This document shows, in pieces, positions 28,080-37,339 of a stretch of 64,000 nucleotides of DNA. The number at the start of each line of letters is the position of its first letter. Within the stretch, counting starts at the first letter, position 1. A program made the position numbers and the translations under genes. This stretch comes from Gottfriedia solisilvae (GTDB lineage: Bacteria > Bacillota > Bacilli > Bacillales > Bacillaceae_G): positions 372,001 to 436,000 of the forward strand of contig NZ_NETJ01000002.1 of NCBI RefSeq assembly GCF_002128405.1, in the 5' to 3' direction. The notes under the pieces are model-generated. The model saw nothing but the letters and a program-made list of their open reading frames with translations. It was not told where the DNA came from and did not search any database.

Positions 28080-28097
28080 CTAGTACCTGGTGCTAAT
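28080..28097. promoter_or_regulatory. FapR-like operator upstream of the bkd operon
   Basis: CTAGTACCTGGTGCTAA agrees with the FapR operator TTAGTACCTRNTACTAA at 15 of 17 positions and keeps the inverted repeat. It sits about 85 bases upstream of the -24/-12 promoter, near the start site of a weak sigma-A-like -10 (TATGAT at 28057-28062). Function inferred, not shown. Confidence 0.5.
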
Positions 28098-28179
28098 AAA
28101 TTATTTGAATATTGATTATGTAAGGCTTTTCATAAGACTTTCCAACTGTTTTTTAAATATTTCTCTCTTTATTTAAAAG

Positions 28180-28196
28180 TTGGCACGCTAATTGCT
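28180..28196 (+). promoter_or_regulatory. Sigma-54 (SigL) promoter of the ptb-bkd operon
   Basis: TTGGCACGCTAATTGCT: -24 element TGGCAC at 28181-28186 and -12 element TTGC at 28192-28195, with the invariant GG and GC ten bases apart. Matches the consensus YTGGCACG-N4-TTGCW exactly, and bkdR lies directly upstream. Confidence 0.93.
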
Positions 28197-28233
28197 AATA
28201 TTAAGAGTAAGGGGATGAAAGGAAGGGCTTTCA

Positions 28234-29133
28234 ATGAATTTAGCAGATATCATGTTACAAGCTAAAAGTCATTCAAGGCAAACTGTAGCAGTTGCGATCG
28301 CTGAAGATTTAGAAGTGAAAGAAGCGGTTACATTAGCTTTAGAAAATGACTTAGCAAACTTTTTACTTTTCGGTAATGAACAAGCTATTCATGAGATGTA
28401 TGTAGATCTTTTAATAAATAAGGACTATGCTAATCGATTGAAAATTGTTCATGCTGATTCAATGCAACAAGCTGCAAAACTTGCAGTAGAAGCTGTAAAA
28501 TTAGAAAATGCTTCTATTGTCATGAAAGGAAATCTTTCGACATCAATACTTCTTAAGGAAGTTTTGAATAAAGAATATGGTTTAAGAGATAAGGGTGTTC
28601 TATCGCATGTTGCGATGTTTGAAGTACCTGGTAGAGAAAAAGCTGTTATTGTGACAGATGCTGCCATGAATATTGCGCCTACATTAGAACAAAAAGCAAA
28701 AATAATTGAGAATAGTGTTAATATAGCAAGAAAAGTAGGAATAGAAACCCCTAAAGTTGCAGTACTAGCTGCAGTTGAAGTTGTAAATCCTGCAATGCAA
28801 GCTACGATTGACGCTGCATCGTTAACAGTTATGAACGCAAGAGGACAAATTAAAAATTGTGTAGTAGACGGACCATTAGCTCTTGATAATGCTATTTCAA
28901 TTGAAGCAGCAGAACATAAAGGGTTAACAGGCGAAGTAGCAGGTCAAGCTGATATTTTATTAGTACCTACAATCGAAACGGGAAATATTTTATATAAATC
29001 GTTAGTCTTTATGGCAAATGCTGAAGTAGCTGCGTTAATCGCAGGAGCAAAGGCACCGATTGTGTTAACATCACGTTCTGACTCTGCGAAGACAAAATTA
29101 TATTCATTAGCTTTAGCTATATGTAATTCATAA
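28234..29133 (+). CDS. ptb: Phosphate butyryltransferase
   Basis: 299 residues of the phosphotransacetylase/PTB fold; conserved VMKGNLSTSILLKEVL (about 91-106) and VTDAAMNIAPTLEQK blocks. Interconverts acyl-CoA and acyl-phosphate for butyryl and branched-chain acyl groups; with Buk it yields ATP from branched-chain acyl-CoA. First gene after the sigma-54 promoter, RBS GGAAGGG. Confidence 0.95.
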   Translation: MNLADIMLQAKSHSRQTVAVAIAEDLEVKEAVTLALENDLANFLLFGNEQAIHEMYVDLLINKDYANRLKIVHADSMQQAAKLAVEAVKLENASIVMKGNLSTSILLKEVLNKEYGLRDKGVLSHVAMFEVPGREKAVIVTDAAMNIAPTLEQKAKIIENSVNIARKVGIETPKVAVLAAVEVVNPAMQATIDAASLTVMNARGQIKNCVVDGPLALDNAISIEAAEHKGLTGEVAGQADILLVPTIETGNILYKSLVFMANAEVAALIAGAKAPIVLTSRSDSAKTKLYSLALAICNS

Positions 29134-29164
29134 AACTTACTCAAATTAAGGGAGCTGTTAGTAC

Positions 29165-30259
29165 ATGGAAATCTTCAAATACTTAGAAACTTACGATTAT
29201 GAACAAGTTGTTTTTTGCCAAGATAAAGAATCAGGATTAAAAGCGATTATCGCTATACATGATACAACTTTAGGTCCAGCATTAGGTGGAACAAGAATGT
29301 GGACTTATGAATCAGAAGAAGCAGCAATTGAAGACGCTCTACGTTTAGCTAAAGGTATGACATATAAAAATGCTGCTGCTGGTTTAAACCTTGGTGGTGG
29401 TAAAACTGTAATTATCGGGGATCCACGTAAAGATAAAAATGAAGAGATGTTTAGAGCATTTGGTCGTTATATTCAAGGATTAAATGGTCGTTATATTACT
29501 GCAGAAGATGTTGGTACAACTGTTGCTGACATGGACTTAATTCACGAAGAAACTAATTTTGTAACAGGTATTTCACCTTCATTTGGTTCTTCTGGTAATC
29601 CTTCACCTGTTACTGCATTTGGTGTATACCGTGGTATGAAAGCTGCAGCAAAAGAAGCTTTTGGAACTGATAGCTTAGAAGGAAAAGTAATTGCAGTACA
29701 AGGTGTAGGTAATGTTGCATTCAATTTATGTAGATACTTACATGAAGAAGGTGCTCAATTAATCGTTACTGATATTAACAAAGAATCAGTTCAACGCGCT
29801 GTTGAGGAGTTTGGTGCTACTGCTGTAGATCCAGACGATATCTACAATGTTCAATGTGATATTTATGCGCCATGTGCATTAGGTGCAACAATTAACGATA
29901 AAACTATTCCACAACTGAAAGCAAAAGTTATTGCAGGTGCTGCAAATAACCAATTAAAAGAAACTCGTCATGGTGATCTTATCCATGAATTAGGTATTGT
30001 TTATGCTCCAGATTACGTAATTAACGCAGGTGGCGTAATTAACGTTGCTGACGAATTATATGGTTACAACCGCGAACGCGCAATGAAAAAAGTTGAAGGT
30101 GTTTACGATAACATTGCAAAAGTTATTGAAATTTCAAAACGTGATGGTATCCCAACTTATTTAGCTGCTGACCGTTTAGCTGAAGAGCGCATTGCTCGTA
30201 TGGCAAAATCACGTAGCCAATTTTTACAAAATGGACACCACATCTTAAGCAGAAGATAA
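29165..30259 (+). CDS. bcd: Leucine dehydrogenase
   Basis: 364 residues. Dehydrogenase signature [14 protein letters not shown] (about 76-89) with the catalytic lysine, earlier [10 protein letters not shown] (38-47), and a Rossmann domain with [11 protein letters not shown] (about 180). Oxidatively deaminates leucine, isoleucine and valine to the keto acids used by the Bkd complex. Codon use is more biased than in neighbours, suggesting high expression. RBS AAGGGAGCTG. Confidence 0.96.
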   Translation: MEIFKYLETYDYEQVVFCQDKESGLKAIIAIHDTTLGPALGGTRMWTYESEEAAIEDALRLAKGMTYKNAAAGLNLGGGKTVIIGDPRKDKNEEMFRAFGRYIQGLNGRYITAEDVGTTVADMDLIHEETNFVTGISPSFGSSGNPSPVTAFGVYRGMKAAAKEAFGTDSLEGKVIAVQGVGNVAFNLCRYLHEEGAQLIVTDINKESVQRAVEEFGATAVDPDDIYNVQCDIYAPCALGATINDKTIPQLKAKVIAGAANNQLKETRHGDLIHELGIVYAPDYVINAGGVINVADELYGYNRERAMKKVEGVYDNIAKVIEISKRDGIPTYLAADRLAEERIARMAKSRSQFLQNGHHILSRR

Positions 30260-30298
30260 GTTAAAATTTACAATAAATAATTTAGTCCTTTATTTTTA

Positions 30299-30339
30299 AG
30301 CTAGAAAGAAAGAGTATATTTTGCTCTTTCTTTCTAGCT
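30299..30339 (+). terminator. Strong stem-loop between bcd and buk
   Basis: Perfect 16-base stem (AGCTAGAAAGAAAGAG and its complement) with a 9-nt loop and no T tract after it. Probably an mRNA processing or stability element within the operon rather than a full terminator. Confidence 0.55.
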
Positions 30340-30402
30340 ATAAAGGTAAGGTAAGAAAAAATATTAGTTACGATATTGCTTTAAATATTAGGAGGTAGAG
30401 TG

Positions 30403-31503
30403 TTGGCAATGCATCGCATATTAGTAATTAACCCAGGCAGCACATCGACAAAAGTTGGTGTATTCGATGATGAAAAACCAATTTTTGAACAAACAATCCG
30501 TCACGATGATGAAGAGTTAAATCAATACTCATCAATCATTGATCAATACGAATTTAGAAAACATGTTATTTTGGAAGTTTTGCACAAAGAAGGAATTAAC
30601 ATTTCTAAATTAAGTGCTGTATGTGGTCGAGGTGGATTATTACGACCAATCGAAGGTGGTACTTACTCTGTAAACGATGTAATGCTTGAAGATTTAAGAA
30701 AAGGCTATAGTGGCCAGCATGCTTCTAATTTAGGGGGCATTATCGCAAATGAAATTGCACAAGGCTTAAATATTCCTGCGTTTATCGTAGATCCAGTTGT
30801 AGTTGATGAATTACAACCAGTCGCAAGAGTCAGCGGGCTTGCAATGGTGGATCGTAGAAGTATTTTCCATGCTTTAAATCAAAAATCTGTCGCACGAAAA
30901 GTAGCAAAACAATTAAACCAACCATATAACGAATTAAATGTGATTGTAGCCCACATGGGTGGCGGTATAACTGTCGGAGCTCATAAAAAAGGTCGAGTAA
31001 TCGATGTAAATAACGGGTTAGATGGTGAAGGTCCTTTCAGTCCAGAAAGAACCGGAACAGTTCCAGTTGGAGATTTAATAAAAATTTGTTACTCTGGCGA
31101 TTACTATATTAATGAAGTCCAAAAAATGATCGTAGGCCAAGGTGGACTTGTAAGTTATCTTGGAACTGCAGATGCAATCAAAGTAGAAAACATGATTGAT
31201 CAAGGTGATGAGAAAGCTGCATTAGTTTATGAAGCAATGGCTTATCAAGTTGCGAAAGAAATTGGCAGTGCCGCAGCTGTATTAGAAGGCGATATTGATG
31301 CAATCATCTTAACTGGTGGGATTGCATATAGTGATTTTATTGTAAATGAAATCACAAAACGTGTTAAATGGATGGCACGAGTTATTGTATTACCAGGTGA
31401 AAATGAGCTTCAAGCACTTTGTGAAGGCGCATTACGTGTTCTTCGTGATGAAGAAGAAGCTAAAATTTATCCTGGGGAATTCGCAGTAAAATCTTTAGTA
31501 TAA
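30403..31503 (+). CDS. buk: Butyrate kinase
   Basis: 366 residues of the acetate/butyrate kinase family: [19 protein letters not shown] start, [18 protein letters not shown]-like [16 protein letters not shown] and [14 protein letters not shown]. Makes ATP and branched-chain carboxylate from acyl phosphate. AGGAGG at 30390-30395 gives 7 bases to TTG 30403, which I prefer over GTG 30400 (too close) and ATG 30409 (13 bases). Confidence 0.93.
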   Translation: MAMHRILVINPGSTSTKVGVFDDEKPIFEQTIRHDDEELNQYSSIIDQYEFRKHVILEVLHKEGINISKLSAVCGRGGLLRPIEGGTYSVNDVMLEDLRKGYSGQHASNLGGIIANEIAQGLNIPAFIVDPVVVDELQPVARVSGLAMVDRRSIFHALNQKSVARKVAKQLNQPYNELNVIVAHMGGGITVGAHKKGRVIDVNNGLDGEGPFSPERTGTVPVGDLIKICYSGDYYINEVQKMIVGQGGLVSYLGTADAIKVENMIDQGDEKAALVYEAMAYQVAKEIGSAAAVLEGDIDAIILTGGIAYSDFIVNEITKRVKWMARVIVLPGENELQALCEGALRVLRDEEEAKIYPGEFAVKSLV

Positions 31504-31516
31504 AGAGGAGAATATC

Positions 31517-32938
31517 ATGGCAACAGAATATGATTTAGTCGTACTCGGTGGCGGTACTGGTGGTTATGTAGCAGCGATTCGCGCCTCTCAATTAGGTTTA
31601 AAAGTAGCAGTTGTTGAAAAAAACAAATTAGGCGGAACTTGCTTACACGCCGGTTGTATACCAAGTAAAGCATTATTACGTAGCGCAGAAGTATATTCAA
31701 CTGCTAAAAAGAGTGAAGAGTTTGGAGTAGAAACTTCAGGAGTAACTTTAAACTTTAGTAAAGTGCAACAACGTAAAGATAATATAGTTGACCAACTTCA
31801 TAAAGGTGTAGAACATTTAATGAAGCAAGGGAAAATTGATGTATATAATGGTTTAGGTCGTATTTTAGGACCTTCAATCTTTTCACCAATGCCAGGAACA
31901 ATTTCTGTTGAAATGAATGATGGTAGTGAAAATGAAATGTTGATTCCTAAAAATGTGTTAATTGCAACTGGATCAAGACCAAGATCATTACCTGGTTTAA
32001 CAATTGATGGTGAATTTGTAATGTCATCTGATGAAGCATTAAAAATGGAATCATTACCAAAGTCAATTATCATTGTTGGTGGCGGAGTTATTGGTATAGA
32101 GTGGGCATCTATGTTAGCTGATTTTGGTGTTGACGTAACGGTTATTGAATATAGCCCACGTGTTTTACCATTAGAAGACGATGAGATTTCAAAAGAAATG
32201 ACAAGATTATTAAAGAAAAAAGGCATTAAACTTGTGACTGATGCTAAAGTATTAGCTGAATCATTAGTAATTGATAATGGTGTTACGATTTCTGCATTAC
32301 ACAAGGATAATGAAAAGTCATTTACTGCTGAAAAAATGTTAGTTTCAGTTGGTCGTCAAGCAAATGTTGAAGGGATCGGAATTGAGAATACTGACATCGT
32401 AATCGAAAACGGTTTTATTCAAACAAATGATTTCTATCAAACAAAAGAATCGCATATTTACGCTATTGGAGATGTAATCGGTGGATTACAACTTGCACAT
32501 GTTGCTTCAAGAGAAGGAACGATTGCAGTTGAGCATATTGTCGGCAAAAATCCACACAAATTAGATCCAACAATGGTTAGTAAGTGTGTGTATAGTAATC
32601 CAGAAGTAGCTTCAGTCGGATTAACTGAACGTGAAGCAAAGGAACAAGGGTTTGCAGTTAAAACTGGTAAGTTCTCTTTCCGTGCAATCGGTAAAGCGCT
32701 TGTTTACGGTGAGCATGATGGATTTGTTAAATTAGTAGTTGATGAAAATACTAATGATCTATTGGGCGTTCATATGATTGGACCTCATGTGACAGACATG
32801 ATTTCAGAAGCAGGTTTAGCAAGGGTATTAGATGCAACACCTTGGGAAATTTCTCATACAATTCACCCTCATCCTTCTTTATCAGAAGCGATTGGTGAAG
32901 CTGCACTTGCAGTTGAAGGCTTAGCAATACACTCATAA
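31517..32938 (+). CDS. lpdV: Dihydrolipoyl dehydrogenase, E3 of the branched-chain complex
   Basis: 473-residue flavoprotein disulfide reductase. FAD motif GGGTGGYVAAIRASQLG (about 11-27), redox disulfide GGTCLHAGCIPSK (about 40-52), NAD motif VGGGVIGIEWASML, and C-terminal HPHPSLSEA with the active-site His. Reoxidises dihydrolipoyl groups of BkdB. RBS AGAGGAG. Confidence 0.95.
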   Translation: MATEYDLVVLGGGTGGYVAAIRASQLGLKVAVVEKNKLGGTCLHAGCIPSKALLRSAEVYSTAKKSEEFGVETSGVTLNFSKVQQRKDNIVDQLHKGVEHLMKQGKIDVYNGLGRILGPSIFSPMPGTISVEMNDGSENEMLIPKNVLIATGSRPRSLPGLTIDGEFVMSSDEALKMESLPKSIIIVGGGVIGIEWASMLADFGVDVTVIEYSPRVLPLEDDEISKEMTRLLKKKGIKLVTDAKVLAESLVIDNGVTISALHKDNEKSFTAEKMLVSVGRQANVEGIGIENTDIVIENGFIQTNDFYQTKESHIYAIGDVIGGLQLAHVASREGTIAVEHIVGKNPHKLDPTMVSKCVYSNPEVASVGLTEREAKEQGFAVKTGKFSFRAIGKALVYGEHDGFVKLVVDENTNDLLGVHMIGPHVTDMISEAGLARVLDATPWEISHTIHPHPSLSEAIGEAALAVEGLAIHS

Positions 32939-32948
32939 TTTAACTTTC

Positions 32949-32989
32949 AAATGTGAAATGTAGGAAAAACTTCTGCATTTCACATTTTT
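32949..32989 (+). terminator. Terminator-like hairpin between lpdV and bkdAA
   Basis: Fifteen-pair stem (AAATGTGAAATG... with its complement, one G-U) with a 9-nt loop, running into TTTTT. It is shaped like an intrinsic terminator inside the operon, so it may reduce read-through into bkdAA. Confidence 0.65.
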
Positions 32990-33067
32990 AAACGATGAAT
33001 AGGATTTATTGAATACATTTTTACAATCGCTTCCATTCGTGGGGCTAACAAAGCTAGGGGGATGTTT

Positions 33068-34075
33068 ATGGAAAAGGTTACAGCTTCAAATCGTCATGAT
33101 CAACTAGGTTTATCAAATGATGATGTGCTAAACATGTATGAAACAATGCTATTAGCGCGTCGTATTGATGAGCGTATGTGGTTATTAAATCGTGCTGGTA
33201 AAATTCCGTTTGTTATTTCTTGTCAAGGTCAAGAGGCAGCTCAAGTTGGAGCGGCTTATGCTTTAGATAATTCAAAGGACTATGTTCTTCCATATTACCG
33301 TGATATGGGTGTAGTTTTACAATTTGGTATGACTGCAAAAGAATTAATGTTATCAGGATTTGCAAAAGCAGAAGATCCAAACTCAGGTGGACGTCAAATG
33401 CCTGGACATTTTGGACAAAAGAAAAATCGTATTGTGACAGGTTCATCACCAGTTACTACTCAAGTTCCACATGCTGTTGGTGTTTCATTAGCTGCAAAAA
33501 TGGAAGGTAAAGATATCGTATCTTGGGTTTCATTTGGTGAAGGTTCTTCTAACCAAGGTGATTTCCATGAAGGAGCTAACTTTGCTGGTGTACATAAGTT
33601 ACCAGTCATTTTCATGTGTGAAAATAATAAATATGCAATTTCAGTACCAATCGAGAAACAATTAGCTTGTGAAAAGGTTTCTGATCGTGCAATTGGTTAC
33701 GGTATGCCTGGATTTACTGTAGATGGAAACGATCCTTTAGAAGTATACCGCGTTACAAAAGAAGCAGCAGATCGCGCTCGTCGTGGTGAAGGACCTACAT
33801 TAATTGAAGCAGTTTCTTATCGTTTAACTGCTCACTCAAGTGATGATGATGATCGAATTTATCGTTCTCGTGAAGAAGTAGAAGAGGCAAAAAGTAAGGA
33901 TTGCTTATATACATTTGCTATTTATCTTCGTGAAGTTGGCGTACTAACTGAAGAAATCGAAAATGCGATGGATTCAAAAATTAGAGCTATTGTTGATGAA
34001 GCGACAGACTATGCAGAAAACGCTCCATATGCTGCAGCAGAGCACGCATTGAAGTATGTTTACGAAGAACAATAA
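33068..34075 (+). CDS. bkdAA: Branched-chain 2-oxoacid dehydrogenase E1 alpha
   Basis: 335 residues, thiamine diphosphate-dependent E1 alpha. Conserved GKIPFVISCQGQEAAQVG, GGRQMPGHFG, the TPP motif region SFGEGSSNQGDFHEGANFA (about 157-175) and phosphorylation-loop-like SSDDDDRIYR. Decarboxylates branched-chain keto acids with BkdAB. ATG 33068 has AGGGGG at good spacing; the ATG at 33062 abuts it. Confidence 0.96.
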   Translation: MEKVTASNRHDQLGLSNDDVLNMYETMLLARRIDERMWLLNRAGKIPFVISCQGQEAAQVGAAYALDNSKDYVLPYYRDMGVVLQFGMTAKELMLSGFAKAEDPNSGGRQMPGHFGQKKNRIVTGSSPVTTQVPHAVGVSLAAKMEGKDIVSWVSFGEGSSNQGDFHEGANFAGVHKLPVIFMCENNKYAISVPIEKQLACEKVSDRAIGYGMPGFTVDGNDPLEVYRVTKEAADRARRGEGPTLIEAVSYRLTAHSSDDDDRIYRSREEVEEAKSKDCLYTFAIYLREVGVLTEEIENAMDSKIRAIVDEATDYAENAPYAAAEHALKYVYEEQ

Positions 34076-34091
34076 TAGGGGGTAGGACAAT

Positions 34092-35075
34092 ATGGCAGTA
34101 ATTTCTTATATAGATGCAGTAACATTAGCGTTAAAAGAGGAAATGGAACGCGATCCAAAGGTATTTGTATTAGGGGAAGACGTTGGATTAAAAGGTGGAG
34201 TATTCAAAGCGACTCATGGTCTATATGATCAATTTGGTGAGGATCGTGTATTAGATACACCACTTGCAGAATCTGCAATCGCGGGTGTTGGTATTGGGGC
34301 GGCAATGTACGGCTTACGTCCAGTTGCAGAAATGCAATTTGCTGACTTCATTATGCCTGCAGTCAACCAAATTATTTCAGAAGCATCAAGAATCCGTTAT
34401 CGTTCAAATAATGATTGGACTTGTCCAATCACAATTCGTGCACCATATGGTGGTGGAGTTCACGGTGCATTATATCATTCCCAATCAGTTGAAAAAGTAT
34501 TTGCAGGTCAACCAGGTTTAAAAATCGTTATGCCTTCAACTCCTTATGATGTAAAAGGTTTATTGAAAGCTGCAATTCGCGATAATGATCCAGTTATCTT
34601 TTTTGAACATAAACGTGCATATCGCTTAATTAAAGGTGAAGTTCCTGAAACTGATTACGTTTTACCAATCGGTAAAGCTGATGTTAAACGTGAAGGTGAT
34701 GATATCACAATCATTACTTACGGTTTATGTGTACATTTTGCACTTCAAGCAGCTGAAAAACTTGCACAAGATGGCATTTCAGTTCACGTTTTAGATTTAA
34801 GAACAATTTACCCATTAGATAAAGAATCAATTATCGAAGCTGCATCTAAAACAGGTAAAGTTTTATTAGTGACTGAAGATAATAAAGAAGGAAGCATCAT
34901 GAGTGAAGTTGCAGCGATCATTGCTGAACATTGCTTATTTGACCTAGACGCGCCAATCGCACGACTTGCTGGTCCAGATGTTCCAGCTATGCCATATTCA
35001 CCTACTATGGAAAAATTCTTTATGGTAAATCCAGATAAAGTTGAAAAAGCAGCAAGAGAGCTTGCAGCATTTTAA
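34092..35075 (+). CDS. bkdAB: Branched-chain 2-oxoacid dehydrogenase E1 beta
   Basis: 327 residues, transketolase-like pyrimidine domain plus C-terminal domain: VFVLGEDVGLKGGVFKAT, LDTPLAESAIAGVGIGAA, APYGGGVHGALYHSQS, VPAMPYSP. Forms the alpha2beta2 E1 with BkdAA. Sixteen bases after bkdAA, RBS AGGGGGTAGG. Confidence 0.96.
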   Translation: MAVISYIDAVTLALKEEMERDPKVFVLGEDVGLKGGVFKATHGLYDQFGEDRVLDTPLAESAIAGVGIGAAMYGLRPVAEMQFADFIMPAVNQIISEASRIRYRSNNDWTCPITIRAPYGGGVHGALYHSQSVEKVFAGQPGLKIVMPSTPYDVKGLLKAAIRDNDPVIFFEHKRAYRLIKGEVPETDYVLPIGKADVKREGDDITIITYGLCVHFALQAAEKLAQDGISVHVLDLRTIYPLDKESIIEAASKTGKVLLVTEDNKEGSIMSEVAAIIAEHCLFDLDAPIARLAGPDVPAMPYSPTMEKFFMVNPDKVEKAARELAAF

Positions 35076-35106
35076 CCACACTGCTTTGAAAAGGGGGACA
35101 TGACCT

Positions 35107-36444
35107 ATGATCGAAAATATTAAAATGCCTCAATTAGGTGAAAGTGTTACGGAAGGTACGATTAGTACTTGGTTAGTAAAAGTAGGAGATCGTGTAAATA
35201 AATACGATCCATTAGCTGAAGTAATGACTGATAAAGTAAATGCGGAAGTACCATCTTCATTTACTGGCGTAATCAAAGAGTTAATCGCAGGTGAAGGTGA
35301 AACCTTAGCTGTTGGTGAAATCATTTGTACAATCGAAGTTGAGGGGGCAACAAGTGAAGTTGCTGCTACAACAGTAGAAGAGGTAAAAACAGCTGAAGCA
35401 CCGGCACCAGTAGTTGCACCAGTAGCACAAACTCCTGAAAAAGCACCAGTTAGAGAAATTGCTAAAACTGATGAGTCTGGAAAAGTTCGATTCTCTCCAG
35501 CTGTCCTTCGTTTAGCGCAAGAAAACGATTTAGATTTATCATTAATACCTGGAACAGGTACAAATGGGCGTGTAACACGTAAAGACGTTTTAAATGCAAT
35601 TGCAAACGGAGTTCCAGCTGCGCCTGCTGCACCAGCTGTTTCAGTTGAAGTTGTTTCACAGCCGGCTGCACAACAAGCGACTGCTCCTTCAGTTGAAGTT
35701 GCAAAAACACCAGCTGCTCCTTCAGTTCCAGTTACTTCTGCAGTAGGAGATATCGAAATTCCTGTTACAGGCGTACGTAAAGCAATTGCTGCTAATATGC
35801 TTCGCAGTAAGCATGAGGCACCACATGCTTGGATGATGATTGAAGTTGATGTAACAAACTTAGTTAATTACCGTAATAGCTTGAAGGATTCATTTAAACA
35901 AAAAGAAGGCTTCCCATTAACTTTCTTTGCATTCTTCGTAAAAGCAGTTGCGCAAGCATTAAAAGAATATCCACAAATTAACTCAATGTGGGCTGGAGAC
36001 AAAATCATTCAAAAGAAAGATATTAACTTATCGATCGCAGTAGCTACTGATGATGCATTATTTGTTCCAGTAATTAAAAATGCTGATGAGAAGACAATTA
36101 AAGGCATTGCTCGTGAAATTACTGAGCTTGCACAAAAAGTACGTACAGGTAAGTTGAAATCTGAAGAAATGCAAGGTGGAACGTTTACTGTAAATAATAC
36201 TGGTTCATTTGGAAGTGTACAAAGTGCTGGTATTATTAACTATCCACAAGCAGCGATTCTTCAAATTGAAAGCATCGTAAAACGTCCTGCTGTTGTAAAT
36301 GGCATGATTGGTGTACGTGATATGGTTAATTTATGCTTATCACTTGACCACAGAGTACTTGATGGATTTATTTGTGGTAAATTCTTAGGAAGAGTTAAAG
36401 AAATCCTAGAAAATACAACAAAAGAAAATACAAGCGTATATTAA
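35107..36444 (+). CDS. bkdB: Branched-chain 2-oxoacid dehydrogenase E2 (lipoamide acyltransferase)
   Basis: 445 residues: N-terminal lipoyl domain with the lipoyl-lysine in MTDKVNAEVPS (about 38-48), Ala/Pro/Val-rich linker, E3/E1-binding domain (FSPAVLRLAQENDLDLSLIPGTG, about 125-150), second linker, then the acyltransferase domain ending in the catalytic LSLDHRVLDG. Transfers the branched-chain acyl group to CoA. Last gene of the operon. Confidence 0.96.
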   Translation: MIENIKMPQLGESVTEGTISTWLVKVGDRVNKYDPLAEVMTDKVNAEVPSSFTGVIKELIAGEGETLAVGEIICTIEVEGATSEVAATTVEEVKTAEAPAPVVAPVAQTPEKAPVREIAKTDESGKVRFSPAVLRLAQENDLDLSLIPGTGTNGRVTRKDVLNAIANGVPAAPAAPAVSVEVVSQPAAQQATAPSVEVAKTPAAPSVPVTSAVGDIEIPVTGVRKAIAANMLRSKHEAPHAWMMIEVDVTNLVNYRNSLKDSFKQKEGFPLTFFAFFVKAVAQALKEYPQINSMWAGDKIIQKKDINLSIAVATDDALFVPVIKNADEKTIKGIAREITELAQKVRTGKLKSEEMQGGTFTVNNTGSFGSVQSAGIINYPQAAILQIESIVKRPAVVNGMIGVRDMVNLCLSLDHRVLDGFICGKFLGRVKEILENTTKENTSVY

Positions 36445-36449
36445 GAGTA

Positions 36450-36483
36450 GACCTTACTTCTAATTAGAAGTAAGGTTTTTTTG
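36450..36483 (+). terminator. Terminator of the bkd operon
   Basis: Stem ACCTTACTTC / GAAGTAAGGT around TAATTA, then seven T, six bases after the bkdB stop. Confidence 0.93.
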
Positions 36484-36577
36484 TATGCAATGATTATTCT
36501 ATATTTGATTCTAAATAATAGAATAATTTGTATAATTATATTATTCTGAATAAAAGGTTTTAAGAGGAGTGATACAA

Positions 36578-37063
36578 ATGCTTGCTGAAAAAAATGGCTT
36601 TTATATATCTACTAATAAAGAATATTTAGACAAAGGTGTTATTCACCAATTTTTAGATCATGATTCATATTGGGCAAATGATATTCCATATGAATTTGTT
36701 GAAAGATTCATAGAGGGATCTTTTTGCTTTGGTATCTATGCTGGTGAGCCGAGTAGTACCAATTCACGCCAAGTCGGGTTTGCTCGAGTTATATCTGATG
36801 GCGTAACATTTGCCTATTTAGCGGATGTATTTGTATTACCAGATTATAGAAACTTAGGTTTATCAAAGTGGTTAATGGAAGAAATAATGAAGTATGAGAA
36901 GCTAACAACAGTGAGAGTATTTATGTTAGGGACAAAGGATGCGCATACTTTATACAATAAATATGGATTTGAAGTGATCGATAATAGTTCAAATCGTTTT
37001 ATGGGGATCTTTAAAGACAATATGTATAGACAAATGAAGTTAAGTGAAAAAAATAATTCATAA
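36578..37063 (+). CDS. GNAT family N-acetyltransferase
   Basis: 161 residues with the GNAT core: VGFARVISDGVTFAYLADVFVLPDYRNLGLSKWL contains the acetyl-CoA loop (YRNLGLSKWL), and YNKYGFEVI is the closing motif. Substrate unknown. ATG 36578 has AGAGGAG 8 bases upstream; a GTG nine bases earlier overlaps the RBS. Monocistronic between two terminators. Confidence 0.9.
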   Translation: MLAEKNGFYISTNKEYLDKGVIHQFLDHDSYWANDIPYEFVERFIEGSFCFGIYAGEPSSTNSRQVGFARVISDGVTFAYLADVFVLPDYRNLGLSKWLMEEIMKYEKLTTVRVFMLGTKDAHTLYNKYGFEVIDNSSNRFMGIFKDNMYRQMKLSEKNNS

Positions 37064-37111
37064 AAGACACTAACTTATTTAGCAAAGTGTGATAAATAGA
37101 ATAACATACAT

Positions 37112-37152
37112 AATGGCAACTAATTAACGTTTAATTGGTTGCTATTTTTTAT
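37112..37152 (+). terminator. Terminator of the GNAT gene
   Basis: GGCAACTAATTAA pairs with TTTAATTGGTTGCT (one G-U), then TTTTTT. Very similar in sequence to the terminator at 48670. Confidence 0.8.
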
Positions 37153-37339
37153 TGGCTTTCGATTCTTAAGATCTTTTTTATTCATCTCAATAGAGAGTAA
37201 ATAGCGTGATGGGTTGATGGATTGTCCTTACAAGGGGTCAAATTTAAAAATGACTAATTAGTCTAAAAAACTTGATAAAACTTAACATTTGTAAGATAAT
37301 TTTAAAATATGTGACATCTTAGGGATAGGGGGGAATAAG

